64,000 bases of DNA from a bacterium (GCA_014803525.1 JAAVBP010000006.1:1-64000); one strand, 5' to 3'; shown: positions 24,559 through 32,151, counted from the stretch's first letter. The notes: generated by a model not told the origin, from the letters alone. Numbers and translations: made by a program.

Positions 24559-25247
24559 TTTATCTTCACCAACGATATACCGATATTATTCTTCATCTTT
24601 TTGCGCATTTCAAGATATTGTGTAAAGCTGTCATCAACAACACCACGCCCCGTTGACGCATGCCGCAGCACATGACCGCCCGGCAATAAGAACCCCATAT
24701 GTACAACCGCAATATCTGTTGCCATTTTTTTATCATCACGCGGCGCGACAATAAACAAAACAATCAGCGGATCTTTATTTTTTATCGAATCTATATTTTC
24801 GTATGCAATATATTCAATCGATACATCAGCCGGCGCCGTATCTATATCCATGCCGTGTGAAACTCGCGCCCACGCACGTTTATCAATGCGTACAAACCGC
24901 ATAGATGTTGTGCCATATTCACTACTAACATTTTGGACCAGCGTCGCATTATTTTGCAACCAATCCGTCTCAATAAAATGATTACGCATACGCCAATCGA
25001 CACGTCCGTCGGCATATCTGATTTTTGTTAATTTATTTTCATCGCCGCCCGCTAAAACCGTTTCCACAAACGTCGTACAATCAAACGCATCAAAACGAAT
25101 CAAAGGATCCGGATCATAGCCGGACGCTTCCCCCAATGGATCTAATATGTATTTTGCACCCAGATATTCATCCCCAATATTATATGCACGGGGCGCATTA
25201 AAAACGCACCCCGCCATAAAAAACGAAAACACCAACCGTTTAAACAA
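24555..25247 (-). CDS. DUF1460 family lipoprotein (amidase-like NlpC/P60 fold)
   Basis: A 230-residue exported protein with an N-terminal lipobox ending MAGC (Cys14). It matches DUF1460, related to cell-wall amidases of the NlpC/P60 type. The nucleophile segment FDAFDCTTFVETVLA holds the probable catalytic cysteine. RMRNHFIETDWLQNN and the histidine segments VVHMGFLLPGG and VLRHAS supply the other active-site residues. It probably trims peptidoglycan peptides or recycles fragments at the outer membrane. It overlaps tsaD by 4 nt (ATGA) and lies 2 bp from the small membrane gene upstream. The family assignment is good; the substrate is unknown. Confidence 0.82.
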   Translation of the reverse strand: MFKRLVFSFFMAGCVFNAPRAYNIGDEYLGAKYILDPLGEASGYDPDPLIRFDAFDCTTFVETVLAGGDENKLTKIRYADGRVDWRMRNHFIETDWLQNNATLVQNVSSEYGTTSMRFVRIDKRAWARVSHGMDIDTAPADVSIEYIAYENIDSIKNKDPLIVLFIVAPRDDKKMATDIAVVHMGFLLPGGHVLRHASTGRGVVDDSFTQYLEMRKKMKNNIGISLVKIK

Positions 25248-25249
25248 TT

Positions 25250-25558
25250 TTATAAATTATCCTTCATCTGGATTCCAGTATAACACAATGACGCCGCATC
25301 ACGCACCGCCATTTCGCCAGAATCTGGCAACGTCGCGATTTTATCAATACATTGAACCACCAATTCTGCGTTGTCATCCGTTCCCGTTAATATTTTTGCC
25401 GCCGCAATTCGACGTTCCAATGGTGCCGCCGGCCACTTTTTTAATGTCACAGATTCCAGGTTTTCTGAACGCTGACTGGTTGTTATAAAAATCACAAACA
25501 CCAAAATCAGTGCCGCAATTCCAATAAATATTTTCAAATATTTTTTTATAAAGCGCAT
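25250..25558 (-). CDS. Small single-pass membrane protein, unknown
   Basis: 102 residues. A short basic N-terminus (MRFIKKYLK) is followed by one transmembrane helix at about 10-27 (IFIGIAALILVFVIFITT) and a periplasmic helical domain of about 70 residues. That domain includes RRIAAAKILTGTDDNAELVVQCIDKIATL and two cysteines. I recognise no family. A good AGGAGGAG ribosome binding site stands upstream. The DUF1460 lipoprotein starts 2 bp after it, so the pair may work together at the envelope. It is the second gene of the DUF2155-to-xseA operon. Confidence 0.6.
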   Translation of the reverse strand: MRFIKKYLKIFIGIAALILVFVIFITTSQRSENLESVTLKKWPAAPLERRIAAAKILTGTDDNAELVVQCIDKIATLPDSGEMAVRDAASLCYTGIQMKDNL

Positions 25559-25582
25559 ATTCTCCTCCTGTTTTAAAATATA

Positions 25583-25930
25583 CTATTCACATCGAACCAG
25601 CCATAAATCATAATCCGGATGCTGTAATGGATTATTGCCTGGTTCATTACGGCTCATCCAGCCACTATAGAATGTTTTATCCTGGGCAACCTCTATGAAC
25701 ATAAAGAAATCTTCTGCCTGAAAGGGATCGGTCTGTTTACAGCTGCGCACCGTTAATTTTAATTTTTCAAAATCCGCACGCTGTCCCACCGGTACACGCA
25801 ATGAATATGCCTTGCCGGCGGCCTTATTCATAACACGTACGACCGCGGTCCCGCGATCGACATAGGCATCTGCGCGTGCTACCCCCAGAATTGCCAACGC
25901 AGATACAAAAATACATACTAATTTCTTCAT
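25583..25930 (-). CDS. DUF2155 family periplasmic protein
   Basis: 115 residues from ATG 25930. The longer frame to 26014 would put 28 extra residues before a clean signal peptide. The signal peptide is MKKLVCIF...GVARA, cut near residue 20. The mature protein carries the DUF2155 pattern: TAVVRVMNKAAGKAYSLRVPVG, then two cysteines that probably pair (SCKQTDP and the C-terminal LVRCE), FYSGWMSRNEPG and LQHPDYDLWLV. The family is found mostly in Alphaproteobacteria and has no known role. It is the first gene of a minus-strand operon and is divergent from the AbiEii-like gene, 84 bp away. Confidence 0.85.
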   Translation of the reverse strand: MKKLVCIFVSALAILGVARADAYVDRGTAVVRVMNKAAGKAYSLRVPVGQRADFEKLKLTVRSCKQTDPFQAEDFFMFIEVAQDKTFYSGWMSRNEPGNNPLQHPDYDLWLVRCE

Positions 25931-26014
25931 ACCAACTATATTAACGCCGACGTTCCCAGATGTCAAACCATAAAGCAGTTGACAAGCGAAATATCTTATG
26001 GCAAGATATACCAT

Positions 26015-26941
26015 ATGTTACATAAACAACAAAACGTCTTATACAATATTCAGCATAGCAATAATCCGCATCAAGCAGAAAATAATGTCGTAGAATGCGA
26101 CATCCTTGCAACACTGTTCAAAGATGTGCAGTTTTCTGAATGTTGCGCACTGGCCGGCGGCAGCACATTGACAATGTCGTATAATATACTGCAACGCAGC
26201 AATAATGATATAGATTTAGCCATAACTAACTTTAGAACCATAGACAGCTTTACCGGTCGGTTTGAAAAACAGGTGAACAAATTTAGATCTGCCTTTCGCA
26301 AGTATTTATTCGGCCCGATATACGAACAGGTAACAGATATATTATCAGGATATGGTGACATAACCGTCCTGACCGACCCGAAATATATCCAAAACAAACA
26401 AACGCCCCAGGCCGCATTGCACATACTTTACCCATCTATGATTAGCAGCACCTCGGGACATATATGTTTGGAATTCTCGCCACGCAAGTATTCCCCGGAT
26501 ACAATAGTCCAACAGCCCATCGTCGTGCCATATACAAACACAAAAACAATCCCCATTCCGACAGTTCGGCTGGAACAAACTTTTTGGGACAAAATATACG
26601 CACTGCACACATATTCGACCGTCCAAAATTTATATATAAGACCAACAATATCACGACACTATTATGACGTGGCGTGTATTGCAAAGCATATAAACCTTCC
26701 TGATACAAAACATATGCTGCAAAACACCGCAGATTATCTGGCCCGACATTCAATGCGCAATATTCTGCGTCCAAACGACCTAAGCGATCTGCAGCTGGTC
26801 CCCAGTGGCGATTTATATATTGCAATACAGCAAGATTACAATACAATTAGCAGCAAAGGCATCTTGCCATGCGGCCAATGGGACCAAATTATGAATACAT
26901 TAACCGAACTGGAAAATAAATTCCGACAAACACAAAGGTAA
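26015..26941 (+). CDS. AbiEii/AbiGii-like nucleotidyltransferase (toxin family)
   Basis: A 308-residue protein of the minimal nucleotidyltransferase superfamily used as the toxin of AbiE phage-resistance systems. The catalytic signature is GGSTLTMSYNILQRSNNDIDL, with GGS at 48-50 and the metal-binding Asp65 and Asp67. Downstream are the typical TVRLEQTFWDKIYALHTY (the KL/KI helix) and SRHYYDVACIA segments. I start at ATG 26015. The in-frame TTG at 25979 overlaps a TTGACA promoter-like box. There is no AbiEi-type antitoxin next to it. A metallophosphoesterase gene starts 4 bp later and is likely co-transcribed. It may be an orphan or a variant toxin pair. Confidence 0.78.
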   Translation: MLHKQQNVLYNIQHSNNPHQAENNVVECDILATLFKDVQFSECCALAGGSTLTMSYNILQRSNNDIDLAITNFRTIDSFTGRFEKQVNKFRSAFRKYLFGPIYEQVTDILSGYGDITVLTDPKYIQNKQTPQAALHILYPSMISSTSGHICLEFSPRKYSPDTIVQQPIVVPYTNTKTIPIPTVRLEQTFWDKIYALHTYSTVQNLYIRPTISRHYYDVACIAKHINLPDTKHMLQNTADYLARHSMRNILRPNDLSDLQLVPSGDLYIAIQQDYNTISSKGILPCGQWDQIMNTLTELENKFRQTQR

Positions 26942-26945
26942 CAGC

Positions 26946-27461
26946 ATGCCGAAATTTGTATTTTCTGATCCACATTTTTTTTCCGAACGTATAATCATCA
27001 ACTGTCGTCGGCCGTTTTCGTCGATCTCAGAAATGAACAAAACAATTATACACAGATATAATGAAGTAATAAGCAAGCATGATCGCTGCTATTGGTTGGG
27101 CGACGTTATGTATGGCGCCACAAAAGATAAAGTGCGCGCAATTTTATCCCAAATGCATGGCAGAAAAGATTTAATCTTGGGCAATCATGATCGCAATCAT
27201 TCGGCAACATGGTGGCGCGACGCAGGTTTCGACACGGTCTTTGAACACCCAATATATCTTGCCGAAGAATATATAATGTTGTCACATGAACCGTTATTGG
27301 AATTTAGATATACAACCCCAACCGTAAACATCCACGGTCATACGCACAATATTAATTTGCCATACCAAAATTTCATAAATGTATGTGTAGAACAAACAAA
27401 TTACAGACCAGTCCCGTTATGTAATCCATTCTTGATCAAGAAACGTGAATTTGAACGTTAA
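26946..27461 (+). CDS. Calcineurin-like metallophosphoesterase
   Basis: A 171-residue single-domain phosphoesterase with the complete dinuclear metal site. The ligands are SDPHF (Asp8, His10), WLGDVM, ILGNHDRNH, LSHEP and HGHTH. This size and order resemble small phosphoesterases of the YfcE / phage type that act on phosphodiesters, cyclic nucleotides or phosphorylated RNA ends. It begins 4 bp after the AbiEii-like gene and ends at a strong bidirectional terminator, so the two form a closed two-gene unit. An attractive but unproven idea is that it reverses nucleotidylation by its partner. Confidence 0.9.
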   Translation: MPKFVFSDPHFFSERIIINCRRPFSSISEMNKTIIHRYNEVISKHDRCYWLGDVMYGATKDKVRAILSQMHGRKDLILGNHDRNHSATWWRDAGFDTVFEHPIYLAEEYIMLSHEPLLEFRYTTPTVNIHGHTHNINLPYQNFINVCVEQTNYRPVPLCNPFLIKKREFER

Positions 27462-27464
27462 AAA

Positions 27465-27482
27465 AGTCCCGTTTCCGGGACT
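27465..27482. terminator. Bidirectional terminator between phosphoesterase and rplS
   Basis: The stem AGTCCCG/CGGGACT with a 4-nt loop has an A-run on the left and TTTTTATT on the right. It ends both the plus-strand two-gene unit and the minus-strand rpsP-rplS operon. Confidence 0.85.
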
Positions 27483-27505
27483 TTTTATTATTCGAAACAA
27501 ACATA

Positions 27506-27898
27506 TTATTTGTTTGCATTCTTTTCAGCAGATGTCGCCGCCAAGTCTTCAACGATACGTGCCTTTTTACCAGACAGACCGCGCAAGAAGAACAATTTAG
27601 CACGACGAACACGACCGATACGTGTCTTTTCGATTTTTTCGATCGCCGGGCTGTACAGCGGGAATTTACGTTCCACACCAACGCCATATGATTCACGACG
27701 AACCGTGAATGACGCGTTGTTGCCATTGCCACCATCACGTGCGATAACAACACCTTCGAACACCTGGATACGGAATTTATCGCCATCCTTGATTTTGACG
27801 TGTACTTTCAGTGTATCACCCGCCTTGAAATTCGGGATATTTTTATCGCCTTTCAGTTTTGCTACCTGTGCTTCTTCGATTTTCTTAATAATGCTCAT
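27506..27898 (-). CDS. rplS: 50S ribosomal protein L19
   Basis: 130 residues. L19 lies at the 30S-50S interface. The family core is plain: [50 protein letters not shown] and [20 protein letters not shown] charged tail ([13 protein letters not shown]) is a little longer than usual. It is the last gene of the rpsP-rimM-trmD-rplS operon, 3 bp after trmD, in the order common to most bacteria. Confidence 0.98.
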   Translation of the reverse strand: MSIIKKIEEAQVAKLKGDKNIPNFKAGDTLKVHVKIKDGDKFRIQVFEGVVIARDGGNGNNASFTVRRESYGVGVERKFPLYSPAIEKIEKTRIGRVRRAKLFFLRGLSGKKARIVEDLAATSAEKNANK

Positions 27899-27901
27899 TT
27901 T

Positions 27902-28582
27902 TTACTTTTCCTTTATTAAGTCCGGACGACGCTCTTTTGTTATTTCGTCCGATTGTTGTTTCCGCCACCGTTCGATATTGCCGTGGTGACCGGACAGCAG
28001 GACTTCTGGGACATTTCGTCCACGCCATACTGACGGGCGGGTGTATAACGGCCATTCCAGCCCCCCGATTTCAAAACTCTCAGCAGCGGTTGCCTCTGGT
28101 CCGCCACCGACCACATTATCTATCAGTCTGACCGTGCTGTCAACAAAAACTTGCGCGGCAATTTCACCACCCGACAGGATGTAATCACCAATAGATAATT
28201 CCATTATATCATATTCTTCAACGATTCGCTGATCAATTCCTTCGTACCGACCACAGAGCAGGGTGTACGTCGCGTCTTTATCCGCCGCAAAGCCGCGAAC
28301 CATGCGCTGTTGCAGCGTGGGGCCGCGCGGTGAAAAATATATCACTTTACCGCGATTTTTGATAGAATCCAGCGCCGCACCCAAAACATCCGGCCGCATA
28401 ACCATACCTTTGCCGCCACCGAATTGTTCGTCATCAACACTGCCATAGCTGTTGATGGCAAAGTCACGAATGTTTATGACGTCATATGTCCAGATGCCCT
28501 TATCCAGCGCGCGACCAACAACCCCGGCACCAAGCGTCCCTGGAAACATTTCTGGAAAAATTGTCAGGATATTAAAGTGCAT
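27902..28582 (-). CDS. trmD: tRNA (guanine-N1-)-methyltransferase TrmD
   Basis: 226 residues. It makes m1G37 in tRNAs using SAM and prevents +1 frameshifts. The SPOUT trefoil knot is seen in YTLLCGRYEGIDQRIVEEYD and SIGDYILSGGE. The N-terminal FNILTIFPEMFPG and the C-terminal helix domain after VVGGGPEATAAESF (tRNA G36-G37 recognition) are intact. It is preceded by one of the four small cysteine-rich genes 4 bp upstream and followed by rplS 3 bp downstream. Confidence 0.98.
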   Translation of the reverse strand: MHFNILTIFPEMFPGTLGAGVVGRALDKGIWTYDVINIRDFAINSYGSVDDEQFGGGKGMVMRPDVLGAALDSIKNRGKVIYFSPRGPTLQQRMVRGFAADKDATYTLLCGRYEGIDQRIVEEYDIMELSIGDYILSGGEIAAQVFVDSTVRLIDNVVGGGPEATAAESFEIGGLEWPLYTRPSVWRGRNVPEVLLSGHHGNIERWRKQQSDEITKERRPDLIKEK

Positions 28583-28586
28583 GCAA

Positions 28587-28817
28587 TTATCTCGACTTGT
28601 GCTGACATTTATCGCAAATATTTTTAATCAATTTTTTTGGATTGCAATATAATGATTCCTCAAAGAAGATATGCTTACAATCATCTTGAATCACAACCAC
28701 ATATTTTATATCTAACTCTTTTGCGTATGTGAACGCTGGACAACGATCACCCGACGGACACTTTACAGACGCGAACGGTTCTGAATCATCAAAATACAGT
28801 TTTCTATTTTCCATCAT
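28587..28817 (-). CDS. Small cysteine-rich protein, pair 1 member B
   Basis: 76 residues with six cysteines arranged as C-x5-C, then C-x10-C, then a final C-x2-C in ICDKCQHKSR. It is paralogous to the adjacent gene 28819-29055: both read A(S/T)V(K/E)C.....CP..T in the first third and end in C..C..K(S/A)R. The spacing suggests a zinc or iron-sulfur site. It starts with MMENRK just after the stop of its paralogue (1-nt gap) and sits 4 bp before trmD. I know no family with this pattern in the trmD operon. The clean spacing and preserved cysteines make it a real gene. Confidence 0.72.
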   Translation of the reverse strand: MMENRKLYFDDSEPFASVKCPSGDRCPAFTYAKELDIKYVVVIQDDCKHIFFEESLYCNPKKLIKNICDKCQHKSR

Positions 28818-28818
28818 T

Positions 28819-29055
28819 TTATCTTGCCTTTACGTTACAATTCATACACAGTTCCATTATCTCTGCCTTCAAATGACGTGTCTGACCAATAACAGTCCCG
28901 ATATTAATACATTGCCCAGCAACCGAAGCACACACATACCCGGCACCAGATGAATATCTTTTCTGTTGCAACATGGTATAGACTGGGCAATTCAAAACCG
29001 GAATATCGCATTCCACAGTTGCCAAACCACGATTATTAACAATAAATTCTTTCAT
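28819..29055 (-). CDS. Small cysteine-rich protein, pair 1 member A
   Basis: 78 residues from ATG 29055, directly after the rimM stop (TTAAAATG). A TTG at 29064 would overlap rimM. It carries six cysteines: C-x6-C near the N-terminus (VECDIPVLNCP), C-x6-C in the middle (YVCASVAGQC) and a terminal LCMNC. It shares the layout and ending of the next gene (28587-28817), so the two arose by tandem duplication. The cysteine ladder suggests a small metal-binding protein. It may act in ribosome or tRNA metabolism given the operon (rimM upstream, trmD downstream), which is inference. Confidence 0.72.
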   Translation of the reverse strand: MKEFIVNNRGLATVECDIPVLNCPVYTMLQQKRYSSGAGYVCASVAGQCINIGTVIGQTRHLKAEIMELCMNCNVKAR

Positions 29056-29056
29056 T

Positions 29057-29521
29057 TTAACCAACCACTATCTTTTTTGCGTCCATATCAACATCGGCAC
29101 CAATAAACGACACCATGTCACCATTTTCAAGTTCGATAATATCACCGGCACCAAAGTTCTGAAAGCACACAACGCGACCAATATTTTCGCCCGCGCGCAC
29201 AACATCAAAACCAATCAAATCCGCCTGATAATATTCGCCGTCACGCACCGCGGGCAGGGCATCGCGCGATATAAAGAGTTCTGTGCCACGCAAAGCCTCC
29301 ACCGCGGTACGGTCTGCATAACCATTTATCCGCGCAATAATCACATCGGACGTTGGATTTAAGCGCCGCACAAACTTAAAGTCGGCGGCCGCAAACTTAT
29401 CACTTTCCACAGAAAGCACGGCAAAATCCATCGGTGATGCAGTGTATGTTTGCACGCGCACTTCGCCCCGGATACCCTGGGGCGCAACAATTTTCCCGAT
29501 CAAGATTTTTTTATCGTCCAT
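29057..29521 (-). CDS. rimM: 16S rRNA processing / 30S maturation factor RimM
   Basis: 154 residues from ATG 29521 (MDDKKILIGKIVAPQGIRGE). The open frame reaches 29581 but that extension overlaps the upstream small gene and is not conserved. The RimM N-terminal domain has GKIVAPQGIRGEVRV. The PRC-barrel C-terminal part has YYQADLIGFDV, IGRVVCFQNFGAGDIIEL and VSFIGADVDMDAKKIVV. It binds S19 during 30S head assembly. It stands in the standard rpsP-rimM-trmD-rplS order, but small cysteine-rich genes abut it on both sides. Confidence 0.95.
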   Translation of the reverse strand: MDDKKILIGKIVAPQGIRGEVRVQTYTASPMDFAVLSVESDKFAAADFKFVRRLNPTSDVIIARINGYADRTAVEALRGTELFISRDALPAVRDGEYYQADLIGFDVVRAGENIGRVVCFQNFGAGDIIELENGDMVSFIGADVDMDAKKIVVG

Positions 29522-29523
29522 TT

Positions 29524-29718
29524 TTATCTCTGTTTTTGCGCAGCCAGACACCGTGGACACAAGTCTTTCTTGCACGGGCACCGGTCCGTCCCAGTTCTGA
29601 AAGTTGTAAGTTCACCCGATTCCAGTGCTAATTTCATCTGGCGATAAAATTCGTCCAGTTCATATTGTAAATCGCATTTGATATTTGCATTATATGAACA
29701 AAATGTGCGATTTGCCAT
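29524..29718 (-). CDS. Small cysteine-rich protein, pair 2 member B
   Basis: 64 residues with six cysteines: FCSYNANIKC near the N-terminus and CPCKKDLCPRC near the end. It finishes with CPRCLAAQKQR. The gene just upstream (29725-29964) has the same C-x-Y-(D/N)...C opening and ends CPRYLAAQQKQR, so the two are tandem paralogues. The stop TAA falls 2 bp before the rimM ATG, implying coupled translation. The ladder suggests a zinc knuckle. No known family was recognised. A frame overlapping rimM's spurious N-terminal extension is better explained by this gene. Confidence 0.72.
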   Translation of the reverse strand: MANRTFCSYNANIKCDLQYELDEFYRQMKLALESGELTTFRTGTDRCPCKKDLCPRCLAAQKQR

Positions 29719-29724
29719 AATTAT

Positions 29725-29964
29725 CTACCTTTGCTTTTGTTGTGCGGCCAGATACCGCGGACAACCATTTGGGTCCAGTATGCATTTCTGCGGCCAATCC
29801 GCGTTATGCGGGAACGCCATCCCGGGACGCCACGCCAGTGCCAAAGCAACAAATATATTTACCATGTCATCATGGGTGCACAGTATGCGATTATCATATT
29901 TACAATGACAATCCGCCGAGCGCCCCCAATCATACGGAGAATAAATCACTTTTTTAGTATACAT
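29725..29964 (-). CDS. Small cysteine-rich protein, pair 2 member A
   Basis: 79 residues from ATG 29964 (MYTKKVIYSPYDW). The frame is open to 30018 but that would run through the rpsP hairpin. Cysteines: DCHCKYDNRILC in the first half, then KCILDPNGCPRY near the end, which closes with LAAQQKQR. The C-terminal motif matches its neighbour at 29524-29718, where the tyrosine is a cysteine. It also has a central hydrophobic helix with Trp and Pro (IFVALALAWRPGMAF). It lies between the rpsP hairpin and the second cysteine-rich gene, 6 bp apart. Function unknown. Confidence 0.68.
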   Translation of the reverse strand: MYTKKVIYSPYDWGRSADCHCKYDNRILCTHDDMVNIFVALALAWRPGMAFPHNADWPQKCILDPNGCPRYLAAQQKQR

Positions 29965-29990
29965 ACCGACACACCATATGCCATTAAACA

Positions 29991-30015
29991 ATTGCCCGGG
30001 ATGGGCCCGGGCAAT
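29991..30015 (-). terminator. Hairpin after rpsP, possible attenuator or partial terminator
   Basis: A 10-bp perfect stem ATTGCCCGGG/CCCGGGCAAT with a 5-nt loop lies 8 bp after the rpsP stop. The following TGTTTAA is a weak U-tract, so it may reduce rather than stop transcription into the rest of the operon, or stabilise the rpsP 3' end. Confidence 0.55.
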
Positions 30016-30022
30016 CATTATA

Positions 30023-30421
30023 TTATTCCGCAGATTCTGCCGGGGCCTCGGCTGCCGCTTTGGCGGCTTCTGCTGCCTTGGCCTGTTTTTCTGCCTTGTC
30101 CTTAATCTTCATCTGGGTCTTTTCAGACTGCAGGTGTTTTTTTGTCTGAACCGGAACGGCTTTCTTTGCAACCAAGCCCGCGTTCGCCAAGAATTTGTAA
30201 ACGCGATCTGACGGTTTTGCACCCTTGGCCATCCAAGCCTTAACTTCTTCGACCTTCAGAACAACGCGCTTGTCGCTGTCTTTGGCCTGCATCGGGTCGT
30301 ATTTACCAACAACCTCTAAAACGTTACCGGAATTACGCGCATTGCGGGAATCCGTCACAACGATGTGATAATACGGACGTTTTTTTGCACCATAGCGCGC
30401 CAAACGAATAACTGTTGCCAT
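30023..30421 (-). CDS. rpsP: 30S ribosomal protein S16
   Basis: 132 residues. The first ~85 are S16 (VIRLARYGAKKRPYYHIVV, VVGKYDPMQ, WMAKGAKPSDRV, LLxxAGL-like LANAGLVAK). S16 is normally near 80-90 residues. A C-terminal tail of about 45 residues rich in Ala, Glu, Lys and Gln (KQAKAAEAAKAAAEAPAES) extends beyond it, as in some Alphaproteobacteria. The ribosome binding site AAGGAG lies 9 nt upstream. It opens the rpsP-rimM-trmD-rplS operon and has its own promoter and a structured leader. Confidence 0.97.
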   Translation of the reverse strand: MATVIRLARYGAKKRPYYHIVVTDSRNARNSGNVLEVVGKYDPMQAKDSDKRVVLKVEEVKAWMAKGAKPSDRVYKFLANAGLVAKKAVPVQTKKHLQSEKTQMKIKDKAEKQAKAAEAAKAAAEAPAESAE

Positions 30422-30463
30422 TTCTTGTACTCCTTGTATAAATTAACTCTACACCAAAACCGC

Positions 30464-30492
30464 CATCAAGAGCGAGCACTCGCCGGTTGATG
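30464..30492 (-). promoter_or_regulatory. Structured 5' leader hairpin of rpsP
   Basis: On the minus strand CATCAA-ccg-GCGAG-tg-CTCGC-tc-TTGATG forms two stacked stems, 43 nt before the rpsP start. It may mediate autoregulation of the ribosomal-protein operon, which is known for several r-protein leaders. That role is inference. Confidence 0.45.
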
Positions 30493-30553
30493 TTCCACAC
30501 GCATACTGCGAACTGGATTTATTTTGATGGCAATCTTTGGGATTTGCAACCAT

Positions 30554-30582
30554 ATTATGTACTACATTTTGTCAAAAGTCAA
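30554..30582 (-). promoter_or_regulatory. Predicted promoter of the rpsP operon
   Basis: On the minus strand, -35 TTGACT (30582-30577) and -10 CATAAT (30559-30554) are 17 nt apart, giving a leader of about 125 nt before rpsP. A second TTGACA overlaps the spacer. Confidence 0.55.
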
Positions 30583-30662
30583 ATATTTTCATCCAAGTAC
30601 TTTCCGACATACCGCCGGTTAACTTTTTCCTCCATCTCTCTTATTCTCTTTTCACTAAAAAA

Positions 30663-30680
30663 ATCCCCCGAACGGGGGAT
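30663..30680 (-). terminator. Terminator after gdhA
   Basis: An 8-bp stem ATCCCCCG/CGGGGGAT with an AA loop is followed on the minus strand by seven T. It lies 10 bp after the gdhA stop. A T-run also lies on the plus strand. Confidence 0.85.
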
Positions 30681-30689
30681 TTTTTGTTT

Positions 30690-31943
30690 TTAGCACCATC
30701 CGCGTAGTTGCATTGCGGTTGCAACGCGCTTGATAGAGTGCATGTATGCCGCCTCGCGCATTGTGACGTTGTATTCTGTTTTGATTTTATAGATTGCGTC
30801 AAATGCGTCTTTCATCGCAATTTCTTCTTTTTGTTCAACTTCGTCTTCGCCCCAGTAATAGCCATAACGATTCTGAACCCATTCAAAGTAAGAAACCGTA
30901 ACACCACCGGCGTTGGCCAGAATATCCGGTACAACCATAACACCTTTGGCATTCAAGATTTCTTCACCATCGATTGTGGTCGGACCGTTTGCACCTTCGA
31001 CCACCAATGGCGCCTTGATCAGCGGCGCTGTTTCTTTGGTAATTGTGTTTTCCATCGCACACGGCGACATAACATCAACATCCAAAGACCAGAACTGTTC
31101 CGCACTTATTTCAGATGCACCCGGAAAACCCTTAACACTGCCTTTGTTATCAGCCTTGTACTGCATCAATGCATCAACATCGATACCGTTTTCATTAAAC
31201 AGAATCGCATTCCATTCAGCAATGGCAACAATTTTTGCCCCCATATCACGGCTGCATTTTGCGGTAAAGCTGCCCACGTTTCCAAAGCCCTGGATTGCAA
31301 TCTTGGCGCCTTTCATATCCTTGCCCTGGGTCTGCAGCGCCTTGGCAATAACAATGGAAATCCCAAGTCCAGTTGCACGCGTACGTCCCTTGGACCCCGC
31401 CAACTCGACCGGCTTGCCGGTGAATGTACCGAACGATGCCTCGCCCGATAATTTTATATATTCATCAATCATCCAAGACATAATCTGACCGTTGGTGTTA
31501 ACGTCGGGGGCCGGCACGTCGCGCTTTTCACCCAAAATCGGATAAATTGCATCAACATACGCACGGCACAGGCGTTCCAGCTCACCAGTCGACAATTCTT
31601 TTGGATCAACGATAATGCCGCCTTTGCCACCGCCATACGGAATACCGGTAACGGCGCATTTGAACGTCATCCAAATGGACAGGGCGGCAACCTCGTCCCG
31701 CGATACCATCGGATGGAAACGAACACCACCCTTGGACGGACCGATTGCCGTATTATGCTGTGCACGAAATCCAGTAAACACCTTGATTGTGCCATCATCC
31801 ATTTTAACAGGTATCGAAACTTCAAACATACGCTGCGGATTTTTCAGAATTTCATACACATCAGATTTTAACCCCAGTTTGTCGCACGCCACTTTTACCC
31901 GACGCTGGGCGGCCAACAGAGGATTTAAATTTTCACCACTCAT
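30690..31943 (-). CDS. gdhA: Glutamate dehydrogenase
   Basis: 417 residues. It interconverts glutamate and 2-oxoglutarate plus ammonia with NAD(P). The substrate domain has GFRAQHNTAIGPSKGGVRFH, KCAVTGIPYGGGKGGI (catalytic lysine) and DVPAPDVNTN. The nucleotide domain has IAIQGFGNVGSFTA, followed by EWN, which is usually a cofactor-specificity position. The C-terminal VSYFEWVQNRYGYYW and MREAAYMHSIKRVATAMQLRG are intact. It is of the ~420-residue hexameric type common in firmicutes and archaea rather than the large 1,600-residue GDH of many Alphaproteobacteria. It is a monocistronic gene between tRNA-Gly and rpsP. Confidence 0.95.
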   Translation of the reverse strand: MSGENLNPLLAAQRRVKVACDKLGLKSDVYEILKNPQRMFEVSIPVKMDDGTIKVFTGFRAQHNTAIGPSKGGVRFHPMVSRDEVAALSIWMTFKCAVTGIPYGGGKGGIIVDPKELSTGELERLCRAYVDAIYPILGEKRDVPAPDVNTNGQIMSWMIDEYIKLSGEASFGTFTGKPVELAGSKGRTRATGLGISIVIAKALQTQGKDMKGAKIAIQGFGNVGSFTAKCSRDMGAKIVAIAEWNAILFNENGIDVDALMQYKADNKGSVKGFPGASEISAEQFWSLDVDVMSPCAMENTITKETAPLIKAPLVVEGANGPTTIDGEEILNAKGVMVVPDILANAGGVTVSYFEWVQNRYGYYWGEDEVEQKEEIAMKDAFDAIYKIKTEYNVTMREAAYMHSIKRVATAMQLRGWC

Positions 31944-32070
31944 GATTTACTCCCTTTGATAGGTGATATTGAACACGAAACAATATAACAGTATAAGAGT
32001 TTCCCAAACAAAAGCACGAACTTTTTAAACTGGACTTTTGTATAGAAATAGTATAGAATGCTCACCGCAT

Positions 32071-32144
32071 GCGGGCATGGTATAATGGTAGCACGTCAGC
32101 TTCCCAAGCTGAAGACGAGGGTTCGATTCCCTTTGCCCGCACCA
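32071..32144 (+). tRNA. tRNA-Gly (anticodon CCC)
   Basis: A 74-nt tRNA with encoded CCA. The acceptor stem is GCGGGCA/TGCCCGC. The D-arm contains GGTATAATGGTA. The anticodon stem-loop is TCAGCTTCCCAAGCTGA with anticodon CCC, and the T-arm is GAGGGTTCGATTCCCTT. It reads GGG codons and is followed at once by a terminator. Confidence 0.96.
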
Positions 32145-32151
32145 AGAATCA

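Noticed and set aside
25979..26015. TTG 25979 as start of the AbiEii-like gene
   Set aside because: It coincides with a TTGACA promoter-like box and lacks a ribosome binding site; ATG 26015 is the better choice.
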